Shown: piece by piece, positions 1-8,433 of the stretch | Layout: every line of letters starts with the position of its first letter | Position numbering within the stretch: position 1 is the first letter of the stretch | Assembly (NCBI GenBank): GCA_021770345.1 | Contig: JAETRD010000001.1 | Coordinates: 62,001-126,000, forward strand | Reading direction: 5' to 3' | Source: Lachnospiraceae bacterium | GTDB lineage: Bacteria > Bacillota > Clostridia > Lachnospirales > Lachnospiraceae | DNA length: 64,000 nt | Position numbers and translations under genes: made by a program | Notes under the pieces: generated by a model | The model's database searches: none | Seen by the model: the letters and a program-made list of their open reading frames with translations, nothing else | Told to the model about the DNA's origin: nothing

Positions 1-346
1 GCGTCAGCAAAAACACGGCTCCTCCCGCCAGGGCTCCGGCCGCCGCAAACAGGCCGACCGCCTTACGCACCGGCTGCGGAAAGCCCATTTCGCCATACCC
101 CCAGTCACGAATCATATTTTGCTCTGCCGGCGGATCCGGTTCAAACCGATATTCCTTTAGCGCGGACAGAATCGCCGGACCGGCCGCCGGCTCCTTTTCC
201 AGGATCTCCCCGCAGATATCCTCCAGGATGCGCATATGCAAACGGTTATAGTAATCCGACAAAAAGTATGCGGTAAACGAAGACGCAAACAGGCTGACCG
301 CCAGGAGGGGCCCGGCGAACATCACAAGATTTTTTCTTTCAATCAC
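1..346 (-). CDS. Sensor histidine kinase, N-terminal part (cut by window edge)
   Basis: Only the first ~115 codons are present; the gene runs off the left edge. The start is a GTG at 344-346 preceded by GGAGG, and it overlaps the last 8 bases of the response regulator gene, so the two are translationally coupled. The protein opens with a membrane helix (about residues 6-30) and then an extracytoplasmic stretch rich in acidic residues. A second hydrophobic Ala/Gly-rich helix begins at the cut. This matches the sensor half of a two-component kinase whose catalytic domains lie outside the window. The kinase call rests mainly on position after an OmpR-type regulator and on the two-helix layout; no catalytic motif is visible. 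Confidence 0.7.
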   Translation of the reverse strand, partial: MIERKNLVMFAGPLLAVSLFASSFTAYFLSDYYNRLHMRILEDICGEILEKEPAAGPAILSALKEYRFEPDPPAEQNMIRDWGYGEMGFPQPVRKAVGLFAAAGALAGGAVFLLT

Positions 347-1013
347 TTTTTTCCTCCATCCGATACCCGAAACTGCGGACCGTTTTGATACAGGCCGACT
401 GCGGCAGCTTTTCGCGCAGACGCTTCACGGTAACGGTAAGCGTGTTATCATTGACATAGTTCCCGTTGTCATCCCAGATTTCCCGCAGCAGCTTTTCCCT
501 CGTAACCGTTTTCCCCCTGTTTTGCAGCAGCGACAGCAGAAGCCGGTATTCGAGCGGTGTCACGTTAACTTCATGTGAACCGCAGAAAACCAGGCATTTC
601 TCCCTGTCAAGGGACACGGCGCCGCAGGACAGGCAGCTCTTTGACACATCCCCGGTCCTCCGCAGCACGGCGCGAATCCGCGAAAGCAGCACCTCAAGTT
701 CAAATGGCTTCACCACATAGTCATCCGCACCGTTTGAAAACCCGGAAACAATGTCGCGGGAGTCTCCCCGCACCGTCAGAAAGATAACCGGCAGTTCCTC
801 CCAGCTCGCGCGTATCCACCGACAAAAGGCTTCCCCGTTCCCGTCCGGCATGTTCCAGTCCGCAAGCACCAGTGCCGGCCGCGCCGCATTCAGAGCCCGC
901 TTTGCCGCATCAACCCGGGGAAAAACCGACACCCGGTAACCGCGACACTCCAGATACTCTTTGACCGTCCGGGCTATCGTCTCATCGTCCTCTACATAAT
1001 AGATGTCTGTCAT
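339..1013 (-). CDS. OmpR/PhoB-family response regulator
   Basis: 224-residue two-component regulator. The N-terminal receiver domain (1-120) has the acidic cluster YYVEDDE, the phospho-acceptor Asp in LVLADWNMPDG and the switch Lys in DDYVVKPF. The C-terminal half (~130-224) is a winged-helix DNA-binding domain with the family pattern VNVTPLEYRLLLSLLQNRGK and the ending RTVRSFGYRME. The start was placed at the ATG of MTDIYYVEDD because a GGGGGAGG site lies just upstream; a longer open frame upstream adds residues unlike the family. The partner kinase overlaps its 3' end. A glycosyltransferase gene ends 35 bases upstream and may be cotranscribed. Regulated targets cannot be read from the sequence; the nearby exporter operon is a plausible one by analogy. 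Confidence 0.9.
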   Translation of the reverse strand: MTDIYYVEDDETIARTVKEYLECRGYRVSVFPRVDAAKRALNAARPALVLADWNMPDGNGEAFCRWIRASWEELPVIFLTVRGDSRDIVSGFSNGADDYVVKPFELEVLLSRIRAVLRRTGDVSKSCLSCGAVSLDREKCLVFCGSHEVNVTPLEYRLLLSLLQNRGKTVTREKLLREIWDDNGNYVNDNTLTVTVKRLREKLPQSACIKTVRSFGYRMEEKSD

Positions 1014-1048
1014 TTTGCACGTCCTCCCCCCAAACACATGCACTCCGT

Positions 1049-2251
1049 TCAGTTTTGCTCCGCCTGGCCTCGTTTCATCCACGCGTCCAACTGCCCGGCC
1101 CGCACAGCCCAGGTGTGTCCGGCCTGCACTTTCGGTCTGCCTTTTGCGATGATGTCCTGCATCCGTGCCTCGTTCTGCAGCAAATCCTTCACCAATGCCG
1201 GCAGTGCCGCAAGCTGTGCAAGGTCATAGTAGCAGACCCCTTCCCCTTCCGCGAGTTCCTCACAGAGATAACGGCTCCGATCCGTCACGCAGACTGCGCC
1301 GTTTAAGACGGAATTAAACACCCGGTCGTGCGCGCCGTCTTTAAACCACGGCATCACATTGAGGGAAACCTTTGCGTCCGCCAGCATCCGAAGGCACTCC
1401 GCGGAATCTGTCTGCGGATGGCAGATCAGCTTTTCGGGACACTCTATATCCGCAAGCTCCTCCCATCCCTTTCCCACCACATGTACCGGAATGCCCGCAT
1501 TCACCAGCGTGCGCACCGCGGCGCCGCGCCAGTAATTGCGGATATATAAATCAATAAAAATCATTTTGGACAGCGCAATGCGCAGCATGTCCTTCGGCTG
1601 CTCCCCCATCTCCCGCCTGCAGTGGCGCAGCGCCGCCTGCTCGACGGTCTCGTCTGGTTTTCTGATCAGATCATCGATAATCCCGCGGTAAAAGGCCGCA
1701 TACTCGTCGTTAATCCAGTGGATATACGGTTCGAAAAAAGACAGTTTCGTGTAATTTCCGGTCAGAATCACATCGTATTTCCGGTCCGAAACCGGCCGGG
1801 CCATATCGCCTTCCTCCCCGTCATACGCCGTCCCCGCCAGCGGCAGAAAACAGGCATGCGCATATTCCGGGTAAAACTCCGCAAAATACTGCGCATGACA
1901 CCGGTCGATACTGATGTGATGATAGTCCCCCGGAAGATTGGAAAGCCTCTCGTGGTAGAAGTATGGATGGTCGGCCACAATATTGTAGCAGGGAATCCGG
2001 TATTCGTCCCAGACATAGCCGATGCCCTCCCGGTACACGCCCGCCTCCTGCTCCAACCCCTGAAAATTAAACGTGATCATCACCGTCTCGCCGGGCTTTA
2101 TAAACTTCCGCAGCCGCCTTGCGCTCTGTCCTTCCTGCTTTAAGTCAAAAAAGAACACCGAATAGCCCAGCTCCGAAAAGCGCTTTGCCATCTGCTTCGA
2201 AAAATACGTCAGCGTCTCCACGCCTCCCTCAAACATCACAATACGTTTCAT
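1049..2251 (-). CDS. CgeB-like glycosyltransferase
   Basis: 400-residue protein resembling CgeB-like/glycosyltransferase-1-type proteins: an N-terminal Rossmann-like half starting MKRIVMFEGGVETLTYFSK and a C-terminal half with a motif region around VHVVGKGWEEL followed by DAKVSLNVMPWFKDGAHDRV. That last pattern matches the donor-binding half of GT-B enzymes in which a His/Asp-Arg stretch precedes a conserved Glu (YLCEELAEGEG). No signal peptide or membrane helix is present, so it acts in the cytoplasm. Start at the ATG with GGAG upstream; the longer frame overlaps an intrinsic terminator and is unlikely. It lies between the exporter operon terminator and the response regulator. Sugar donor and acceptor are unknown. 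Confidence 0.7.
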   Translation of the reverse strand: MKRIVMFEGGVETLTYFSKQMAKRFSELGYSVFFFDLKQEGQSARRLRKFIKPGETVMITFNFQGLEQEAGVYREGIGYVWDEYRIPCYNIVADHPYFYHERLSNLPGDYHHISIDRCHAQYFAEFYPEYAHACFLPLAGTAYDGEEGDMARPVSDRKYDVILTGNYTKLSFFEPYIHWINDEYAAFYRGIIDDLIRKPDETVEQAALRHCRREMGEQPKDMLRIALSKMIFIDLYIRNYWRGAAVRTLVNAGIPVHVVGKGWEELADIECPEKLICHPQTDSAECLRMLADAKVSLNVMPWFKDGAHDRVFNSVLNGAVCVTDRSRYLCEELAEGEGVCYYDLAQLAALPALVKDLLQNEARMQDIIAKGRPKVQAGHTWAVRAGQLDAWMKRGQAEQN

Positions 2252-2275
2252 CAATCTTTCTCCATTCCTGTCTGC

Positions 2276-2315
2276 TAAAAAACGGCCACCGCATTTGCGT
2301 AAATGCGAAGACCGC
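2276..2315 (-). terminator. Intrinsic terminator of exporter operon
   Basis: On the minus strand an inverted repeat with core CGCATTT / AAATGCG is followed by a run of six T. It begins right after the permease stop codon at 2322, so it ends the four-gene exporter transcript before the glycosyltransferase. Confidence 0.8.
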
Positions 2316-2321
2316 TTTCTC

Positions 2322-3575
2322 TTATTCATGCCGCAGTGCGTCGATCGGATTTAAGTTTGCCGCCTTGTAGGACGGGAACACCCCGAACACGATTCCGATT
2401 GCCATCGAAAACAGCACGGAGATAATCGCCGCCGGGATGCTGATTGCGACCGGCGTTGTCGTAATATAGGAAATCACCTGCGCTAAGACCGTTCCGGCGA
2501 GCACGCCGAGAATCCCCCCGAGGCTCGTCAGCACCGCCGCCTCCGTCAGAAACTGTCCCAGAATCTTGCCCTTTCTGGCCCCGATCGCTTTCTTGAGTCC
2601 AATCTCCTGCGTGCGCTCGGTCACGGAGACCAGCATGATATTCATGACGCCAATACCTCCCACGATCAGAGAGATTCCGGCAATCCAGATCAGCATCGTA
2701 TTCGTCGAGCTGCTCAGCTCCTGAATCTGCTGCGCCTGCTCGAGCAGATCCTTCGCCTTATATTTAATCGTATCATCCTTCGGCGAGAGATAGGCGTTTA
2801 GGATATCCGCACAGCTCTTTCCGACCGCCGTCATATTGTCGGTACTGTCCACCCGCACAACCACATTCTGCGGTTCGTCGTACTGGTAGATCGTCGGCCA
2901 CGTCGTGTTCGGAATATACACAGACCCCGCAGATTCCTGCGAATAGGTATAATAATCCTCAATCGAATTAATGACCGGCTCAAATACTTTGGCCTTTGTC
3001 ACAACCCCCACGACAGTGTACGGCTCCTTCTGAATTTCCACCGTCTTACCGACCGGGTCCTCCCCCTGAAAAAGCGCATCCGAGGAATTCGCATCGAGAA
3101 TCGCCACCTTGCGGTACTCCGTATAGTCGCTCTGGCAAAACCCTCTTCCCGACCGCATGATATAATTGCAGGTATCAAAATAGCTCTGGTCCACTCCCAC
3201 GACATAGCCGCCGGAAAGCCCCGTGTTAAGGTAATAGACGCCGTTGTAATCCTGACGGCTCAGATAGCTTGAGACATTCTCCACATGCTCAATATCCCGG
3301 ATTTCCTGCATCACGGAATCCGCAATCAACGGCACACCCTCGGGAATCCCGCTGTATTCCATCTCGTATTCCCACTCGCCCTGATACAGCGACACCTCCA
3401 CGGTATTTTCACCGGAACCGATCAGGTTTTCCTTAATCTGTTCATTTGTTCCCTGAATCGTCGAAACAATCGCGATAATCGCGGCAATACCGATAATAAT
3501 GCCGAGCATCGTCAGAAAGGAACGCATCTTGTGGGACCAGATTCCCTGAAAAGATAATCGAATATTTTCAAACAT
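2322..3575 (-). CDS. MacB-type ABC transporter permease (FtsX fold)
   Basis: 417-residue permease of the MacB/FtsX class. A membrane helix at about 17-40 (SFLTMLGIIIGIAAIIAIVS) is followed by a large extracytoplasmic MacB_PCD domain (~45-285). Three closely spaced helices come at the C terminus (~298-320, 345-370, 380-405), containing the family stretch SVTERTQEIGLKKAIGARK. This topology belongs to mechanotransmission exporters or lipoprotein/peptide-handling pumps rather than to rotary importers. It is the last gene of an operon with an ATPase and two adaptors and starts 11 bases after the preceding adaptor gene. Substrate unknown; drugs, peptides or cell-wall-active compounds are usual for the family. 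Confidence 0.92.
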   Translation of the reverse strand: MFENIRLSFQGIWSHKMRSFLTMLGIIIGIAAIIAIVSTIQGTNEQIKENLIGSGENTVEVSLYQGEWEYEMEYSGIPEGVPLIADSVMQEIRDIEHVENVSSYLSRQDYNGVYYLNTGLSGGYVVGVDQSYFDTCNYIMRSGRGFCQSDYTEYRKVAILDANSSDALFQGEDPVGKTVEIQKEPYTVVGVVTKAKVFEPVINSIEDYYTYSQESAGSVYIPNTTWPTIYQYDEPQNVVVRVDSTDNMTAVGKSCADILNAYLSPKDDTIKYKAKDLLEQAQQIQELSSSTNTMLIWIAGISLIVGGIGVMNIMLVSVTERTQEIGLKKAIGARKGKILGQFLTEAAVLTSLGGILGVLAGTVLAQVISYITTTPVAISIPAAIISVLFSMAIGIVFGVFPSYKAANLNPIDALRHE

Positions 3576-3586
3576 TTCCGTTCCCC

Positions 3587-5314
3587 CTAGTAATAATATG
3601 TGTCTTCCGCATCCGTGACCGGCGTGCCTTCCACTGCTTCTTTTCCGTATGGGAATGCAATTCTGTCATCCTCCGACAGACCACTTTTGATCTCGACGGC
3701 CGAGCCGTAAATCGTTTTTCCCGTAGTCACATACTGCTTTTTCAGAAGATTATTTTCATCGGCGATCATCACATAGGACTTGCCGTCCTCCTGCCTCACA
3801 TACGCTTTCTCGATATAAAGCGCTTTTGTGTCCTCGCCGGCATTGCTCTCCGCCTGTATCGAGAGATCCACGGATTCCCCGTTCTTTAACGCGGAGCTGT
3901 CCTCAATATGTGCCGTATAACGATAATAGGAGACATTCGGATTGCCGTCCCCCCACGAATTGCCCCTCGTGGGATAATCCGAGATCTCCGTCACCGTCGC
4001 CTCGAAGTTCATACCGGACTCCCAGGAATTTGCCACGACGATCGTCCCCGGCTGCACCTTGTCTAACTGCAGTTCGCTGACGGTTCCGCTCACATAAAGC
4101 CCCTCGTCGCCAGTGACAACGACCAGAGGTTCGTTATCGTCTCCGTCATCCGAGGCAACCGACTTGACCACGCCGTTAATCTTGGCATACACGATGCCGT
4201 CCGACGCGCTGGCCTTTAAGGATTCCAGCTCCAGTTCTCCCTTGCGCCGCTCAATGTCGAGCCTTTTTAGCTCCTCTTCCTTTTCCTGAATCGCCTCCGC
4301 AAGCTCCTCCTTCGTGTAACCCTCCGGCTCTTCCCAGTCCTGCATATCGAGAATGCTGTCCAGAAGATCCGAAAGCGCATCGTCCGCCTCCTCACCCGAA
4401 AAAATATACCAGGTGCTCTCGTCGTCATAGGTAGTCGGAAGCGCGTTTCCGTCAATGTGAATATAATTGTTTTCCACCGTCTCATCCGGCAGCGGAGTCT
4501 CTCCCACCGGCACCGCTTCGGCCTCGGTGGATTCCAGCTCCTCGTCTCCCGGGTCCGGAGCCTGCTGCTCCATCACCATCTTTCCGTCTTTGTCCTTCTT
4601 GCAGACGATCAGAACCGCATGCTTGCCCATGCTGCTATCCGTTGCACGGATGGAATTGTAAAAGCTTCCAAAAGCATAGGCCCCCTTATTGCAGTAATAA
4701 ATATAGGGATTCTGTTCCGATCCGTCCGCCGTCTCCGCGTTGTAGGGAATCGAATCCCCGGTCACATAATTGTATATCCTGTCATCCCGCTCGTCCCGCT
4801 CGGGAATCAGCTTACTGTAATCCTCTTCGCCGGTGTACTCCGTATCCTCGGTATCCTCGGTGCTCTCGATTCCCCAATGGGACAAGTTGATATTCGGCCG
4901 CTTTTTATCCACCGGCTGTGTCTTTTTGAGCACTTCCAGATCATGATTTTCAACCGCGATCGTATTGGCAAGATTTGACATCTCAAGATTCTTGCGCTTG
5001 AGCTCCATCTCGACGTCCGAGATGTCATAGCGCACCAGCGGATCTCCCGCTTCTACGGTATCCCCCTCAGAGACAAAAATCTCTTCCACCTTCCCGGAAT
5101 CCTCAAGATACACTTCCTGCAGAGAATCATTCGTAACCATGCCGTAGCTGGTCTCGTCGTCCCCCCAGTATCCGTAATTCATATTGGACACCGGCTGCAC
5201 CTCAACCACAAGCTTTTTGCTCTGGTAGGACTTGTAGCCGTACACGCCGCCGACACATGCACCGACAATCACTGCCAGCACAATCACGATCGCTATCACC
5301 TTTTTTATCTTCAT
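3587..5314 (-). CDS. HlyD-type periplasmic adaptor with large inserted domain
   Basis: 575-residue membrane-fusion (HlyD/RND-adaptor) protein: N-terminal helix (~5-26), a first lipoyl half around VEEIFVSEGDTVEAGDPLVRYD, coiled coil, second lipoyl half around ASDGIVYAKINGVVKSV, then beta-barrel and membrane-proximal parts ending in a Gly/Asp/Thr-rich tail. Unlike its neighbour at 5997-7385, the two coiled-coil arms are separated by some 200 residues (about 130-340) rich in acidic residues and aromatics, including YIYYCNKGAYAFGSFYNSIR. This looks like a separately folded insertion. ATG overlaps the ATPase stop (ATGA), so translation is coupled. In Gram-positive cells such adaptors sit on the outer face of the membrane with the MacB-like permease. 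Confidence 0.88.
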   Translation of the reverse strand: MKIKKVIAIVIVLAVIVGACVGGVYGYKSYQSKKLVVEVQPVSNMNYGYWGDDETSYGMVTNDSLQEVYLEDSGKVEEIFVSEGDTVEAGDPLVRYDISDVEMELKRKNLEMSNLANTIAVENHDLEVLKKTQPVDKKRPNINLSHWGIESTEDTEDTEYTGEEDYSKLIPERDERDDRIYNYVTGDSIPYNAETADGSEQNPYIYYCNKGAYAFGSFYNSIRATDSSMGKHAVLIVCKKDKDGKMVMEQQAPDPGDEELESTEAEAVPVGETPLPDETVENNYIHIDGNALPTTYDDESTWYIFSGEEADDALSDLLDSILDMQDWEEPEGYTKEELAEAIQEKEEELKRLDIERRKGELELESLKASASDGIVYAKINGVVKSVASDDGDDNEPLVVVTGDEGLYVSGTVSELQLDKVQPGTIVVANSWESGMNFEATVTEISDYPTRGNSWGDGNPNVSYYRYTAHIEDSSALKNGESVDLSIQAESNAGEDTKALYIEKAYVRQEDGKSYVMIADENNLLKKQYVTTGKTIYGSAVEIKSGLSEDDRIAFPYGKEAVEGTPVTDAEDTYYY

Positions 5315-6000
5315 GATGCTGTCTCCTCTCCGTCTCCCTCAAAGATGACCCCGTCGATAATCCGAATCACGCGCTTTGCGTTGGCTGCGATCTTCGGGTC
5401 ATGCGTGATCATAACCACGGTCACGCCCTCCTCATTGAGCCTGGCAAAAAGTTCCATGATCTGCTCTCCCGACTTGGAGTCAAGCGCTCCGGTCGGCTCG
5501 TCCGCCAGAAGAATCTTGGGATTATTTACCATGGCCCTGGCGATGGCGACCCTCTGCTTCTGCCCGCCGGAAAGCTGCGTCGGCTTGAAACCGACACGGT
5601 CCCCGAGACCCACGCGCTCCAAAGCCGCAACCGCACGCTCCTTCCGCTCCCGCTTGCGGACGCCGGCATAGCTTAAAGGCAGCGCTACATTTTCGGCGGC
5701 AGTCTCCCGCGGCATCAGATGAAAGCTCTGAAACACAAATCCGATGCTGCGCAGACGCAGATCCGACAAATCCCTGTCCTTAAGCTTAAGCACATCCTCC
5801 CCCGCCAGCTGATAGCTTCCGCTCGTCGGCTTATCGAGGCAGCCGATAATATTCATCAGCGTCGTCTTACCGGAACCGGACGGTCCCATAATCGCCACAT
5901 ATTCTCCCTCTTCCACATTGAGACAGATATCCTTTAAAACAGGAACCACCAGCTTATCCTGCTGATAATCCTTAAACACATTCTGCAGACTTAAAATCAT
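5311..6000 (-). CDS. MacB/LolD-type ABC transporter ATP-binding protein
   Basis: 229-residue ATPase with all ABC motifs: Walker A GPSGSGKT, Q-loop VFQSFHLMPRET, signature LSGGQKQRVAIARA, Walker B ILLADEPTGALD and H-loop MITHDP. The VFQSFHL and EPTGALDSKSG wording is typical of the LolD/MacB subfamily that drives FtsX-fold permeases. It overlaps the upstream adaptor gene and the downstream adaptor gene by four bases each (ATGA), so all three are translationally coupled. It powers the exporter encoded by 2322-3575. Confidence 0.95.
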   Translation of the reverse strand: MILSLQNVFKDYQQDKLVVPVLKDICLNVEEGEYVAIMGPSGSGKTTLMNIIGCLDKPTSGSYQLAGEDVLKLKDRDLSDLRLRSIGFVFQSFHLMPRETAAENVALPLSYAGVRKRERKERAVAALERVGLGDRVGFKPTQLSGGQKQRVAIARAMVNNPKILLADEPTGALDSKSGEQIMELFARLNEEGVTVVMITHDPKIAANAKRVIRIIDGVIFEGDGEETAS

Positions 6001-7385
6001 TCTACCGCCTCCGTCCCGGGGATTTCTTCGCCGTCGATATATTCCGCACCGCCCATCTCACCGAAAAACTCGGTGCCGTCCACATCGTCAAACAGTTCCG
6101 CCCCCTCCGGTATCAGTTCCATATCACCGGTTGCGCCGTGATTCCCGTTCGTGAGATCCATGTCTTCCGTGCTCTCCTGGTTATACAGCGGCGCCGTGTA
6201 ATCCACCTCTTCACTGTCCGTCACCGTCGTCACACCCTCGTACAAACCTTCCATCGGCCATGCAATATAATCATCCTCCGAGAGGCCGGACAAAATCTGG
6301 TATTCGTTGAGCTCCCCGTCATACTCTCCAAGCTCGACAAAACGCTTTTCGAGACGGTTTTTCCCGTTTGCCGTCCACACATAAGCGCCGCTTTCATCCT
6401 GTACCACATAATCCGCAAAAATCCAGATTCCCTCTTTTTGCTCCTGCTGGCCCTCGTCCATCTCTATGTACACATGCTGTCCGAGCATCAGTCCCTCCGA
6501 GGTGTCGAGCTGCACATAAAACGGATACTTTGTCGCGCTCTGGCTGTCTGAGCTTCCGCCGTAATAATAAGTGTCCTGATTATCCTTCTCGTTATTCTCC
6601 GTGTCAATCTTCTGCAGCGACCCCTTCCACGTCTTATCCTCCACACGCGAGCGGATCACTACCTGCTGGCCCTCCGTGAGCATCCAGATATTCTGCTCAC
6701 TGATCGTTCCCTTAATGCGGTACTCGCCCTCCTGCTGTATCACCATAAAGGCACTTTCGTCGCCGCTGCTGTTCATACCGGTCTCATTGATCTCCCGAAC
6801 CACACCGGACTTTTTGCTGACCAGCGAAGAATCCGCAATCTGCTTCTGGAATTTTTCGATCTCGAGCTTTTTGCTCTCGACATCCAGCTCCTTCTGCGTG
6901 ATATTGTTCTCCGCCGTGCGGATATCCGTCTCAAGCCGAAACTTCTCATCCTCATCCGTAGTCTCCGCATGCTTTTTGCTCAGGTTCTCAATGTCCTTGC
7001 GCTCGTTCTCAATCTCGTTATAGATTCCCTCAAGGTCGAGATTCGCCTGCTTTACCTGCATCTCGATCTCGCTGGCATCATATGTCACAAGCGTCTGTCC
7101 TTCTTCCACCGTATCGCCGACCTTCACAAGAATCTCTTTGATCGTCCGGGAGGAATCCACATTGACCTCATAGCTGTCCTGCGATTCCACCACCCCGTTA
7201 TAGCGGTTTTCCACGCCGGTATACTGGTTCATCACCCGCGACAGCTTCTCCACATACACCTTATCCTCTGCGGCTTTGCTCCCGGTAAAAATCCCCGCAA
7301 TCTCTTCTCTGAAATAATATCCGCCGCCCAGACAGCCAAGGACTGCCACTACGGCAATCAACGCCGCTACCTGTTTCTTCTTCAT
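5997..7385 (-). CDS. HlyD-type membrane-fusion adaptor, first gene of exporter operon
   Basis: 462-residue adaptor. N-terminal membrane helix (~5-25), first lipoyl half near IKEILVKVGDTVEEGQTLVTYD, a long heptad-rich coiled coil (~110-185, many Glu/Lys/Leu), second lipoyl half near VVREINETG, beta-barrel, and a low-complexity acidic tail (~410-462) rich in Glu, Asp and Gly. Start ATG has GAGGAG nine bases upstream. It leads the operon adaptor-ATPase-adaptor-permease. Two different adaptors for one permease suggest either a hetero-oligomeric ring or alternative partners. It is shorter than the second adaptor because the coiled-coil arms are joined directly. Confidence 0.9.
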   Translation of the reverse strand: MKKKQVAALIAVVAVLGCLGGGYYFREEIAGIFTGSKAAEDKVYVEKLSRVMNQYTGVENRYNGVVESQDSYEVNVDSSRTIKEILVKVGDTVEEGQTLVTYDASEIEMQVKQANLDLEGIYNEIENERKDIENLSKKHAETTDEDEKFRLETDIRTAENNITQKELDVESKKLEIEKFQKQIADSSLVSKKSGVVREINETGMNSSGDESAFMVIQQEGEYRIKGTISEQNIWMLTEGQQVVIRSRVEDKTWKGSLQKIDTENNEKDNQDTYYYGGSSDSQSATKYPFYVQLDTSEGLMLGQHVYIEMDEGQQEQKEGIWIFADYVVQDESGAYVWTANGKNRLEKRFVELGEYDGELNEYQILSGLSEDDYIAWPMEGLYEGVTTVTDSEEVDYTAPLYNQESTEDMDLTNGNHGATGDMELIPEGAELFDDVDGTEFFGEMGGAEYIDGEEIPGTEAVE

Positions 7386-7518
7386 TCTTTATTTCTCCTC
7401 ATAAATCCCTGATTTATCCGTTTTTATACATACTACAGTCCTTATTTTATCATTTTTGCAGAGAATATCCTATACCGGATTCATTAATTTTTCTTTAAAT
7501 CTTTTCCTTATCAGATCA

Positions 7519-7556
7519 GAAAAAACAGGACCGGAAATGAGGTTTTCCGATCCTGC
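7519..7556 (-). terminator. Intrinsic terminator after the secreted protein gene
   Basis: On the minus strand a stem with arms CAGGATCGGAAA and TTTCCGGTCCTG (one mismatch) is followed by TTTTTTC. It separates the gene at 7576-8349 from the exporter operon. Confidence 0.85.
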
Positions 7557-7575
7557 GTCTCTTTTATTGTTGAAA

Positions 7576-8349
7576 TTATTTTTGGTTTATGTAGTAATAG
7601 CAATACAGCGTGCTTCCGCTTGACGAATTCACAAAGGTTACCTCCACGCGGTACGCCTTATTCTTTGTGAGCGTTCCGACATTCAGCTTTGCGGATGAAA
7701 CCGGTTTGCTGTAAGAGTACATCCGCGTCGTGCAGTCATTTGCAACGTCATAGAGCTGAACCGCCTGAATCTTCCAGCCCTTGTTCGCCTTTACCGAAAC
7801 TGCGGCATTCTTCGTGGTCTTTGTCAGCTTCAGATTCGATACGGAATTGCTGCTCTTGGTCTTGTTCTTCAGATCCCCGCTGATGCCGGAAATCTTCATG
7901 GAGCTGACCGGATTCGCGTATTTCTTTACCGTAACCTTAATTGTCTTTTTGCCTTTAATTCCCTTAATCGTAAACGAAATATTTGCGGTACCCGCCTTCT
8001 GCAGCTTTAAACCGATGTGATAGCTGTAAGACTTTGAACCGCCCTCATAAGAATTCATCCCCTTCTCAAAATAATCCGTTTTATAAGAATAGTCGCTGGT
8101 GCTTCTCTCGAGATAGTAAAGCTTTGCTACCTTGCTGTTCGAGGTCTTCACCGAGGATTTTGCGATTGTCTGGCTCTTCGTCAGATTCTGGATGCTGACG
8201 CTCGCATAGCTGCTTCCCGCGGAAGAGCTTGTCATGTAAAGCGTCTGATCTTTGCTGTAAGTCGGCGCTGCCGATACCGGCACTGCCGTCACTGCCACAG
8301 TCACTGCCAGCGCCATTGCAAATAACTTTTTCATGAAATTGTTTTTCAT
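7576..8349 (-). CDS. Secreted protein of unknown function
   Basis: 257 residues with a clear Sec signal peptide (MKNNFMKKLFAMALAVTVAV, cleavage near VSAAP). The mature part is Ser/Thr/Lys/Tyr rich and almost free of Cys. It falls into two halves that look like beta-sandwich repeats: the first ends in the pattern TIKVTVKKYANPVSSMKI, and the second begins SVSNLKLTKTTKNAAVSVKA and ends with YCYYYINQK. The motif GTANISFTIKGIKGKKTIKVTV resembles bacterial Ig-like (BIG-type) domains. Start chosen at the ATG with AAGGAG seven bases upstream. It has its own terminator, so it is probably monocistronic. No anchor motif is visible; it may be released or bound non-covalently to the wall. Confidence 0.7.
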   Translation of the reverse strand: MKNNFMKKLFAMALAVTVAVTAVPVSAAPTYSKDQTLYMTSSSAGSSYASVSIQNLTKSQTIAKSSVKTSNSKVAKLYYLERSTSDYSYKTDYFEKGMNSYEGGSKSYSYHIGLKLQKAGTANISFTIKGIKGKKTIKVTVKKYANPVSSMKISGISGDLKNKTKSSNSVSNLKLTKTTKNAAVSVKANKGWKIQAVQLYDVANDCTTRMYSYSKPVSSAKLNVGTLTKNKAYRVEVTFVNSSSGSTLYCYYYINQK

Positions 8350-8433
8350 AGAATCTCCTTTCGTATCCACATGTTTCATAACTGGTTCCTTCATTTATTG
8401 TATCACTCCCGCCACACGACTACAAGCACTTCT

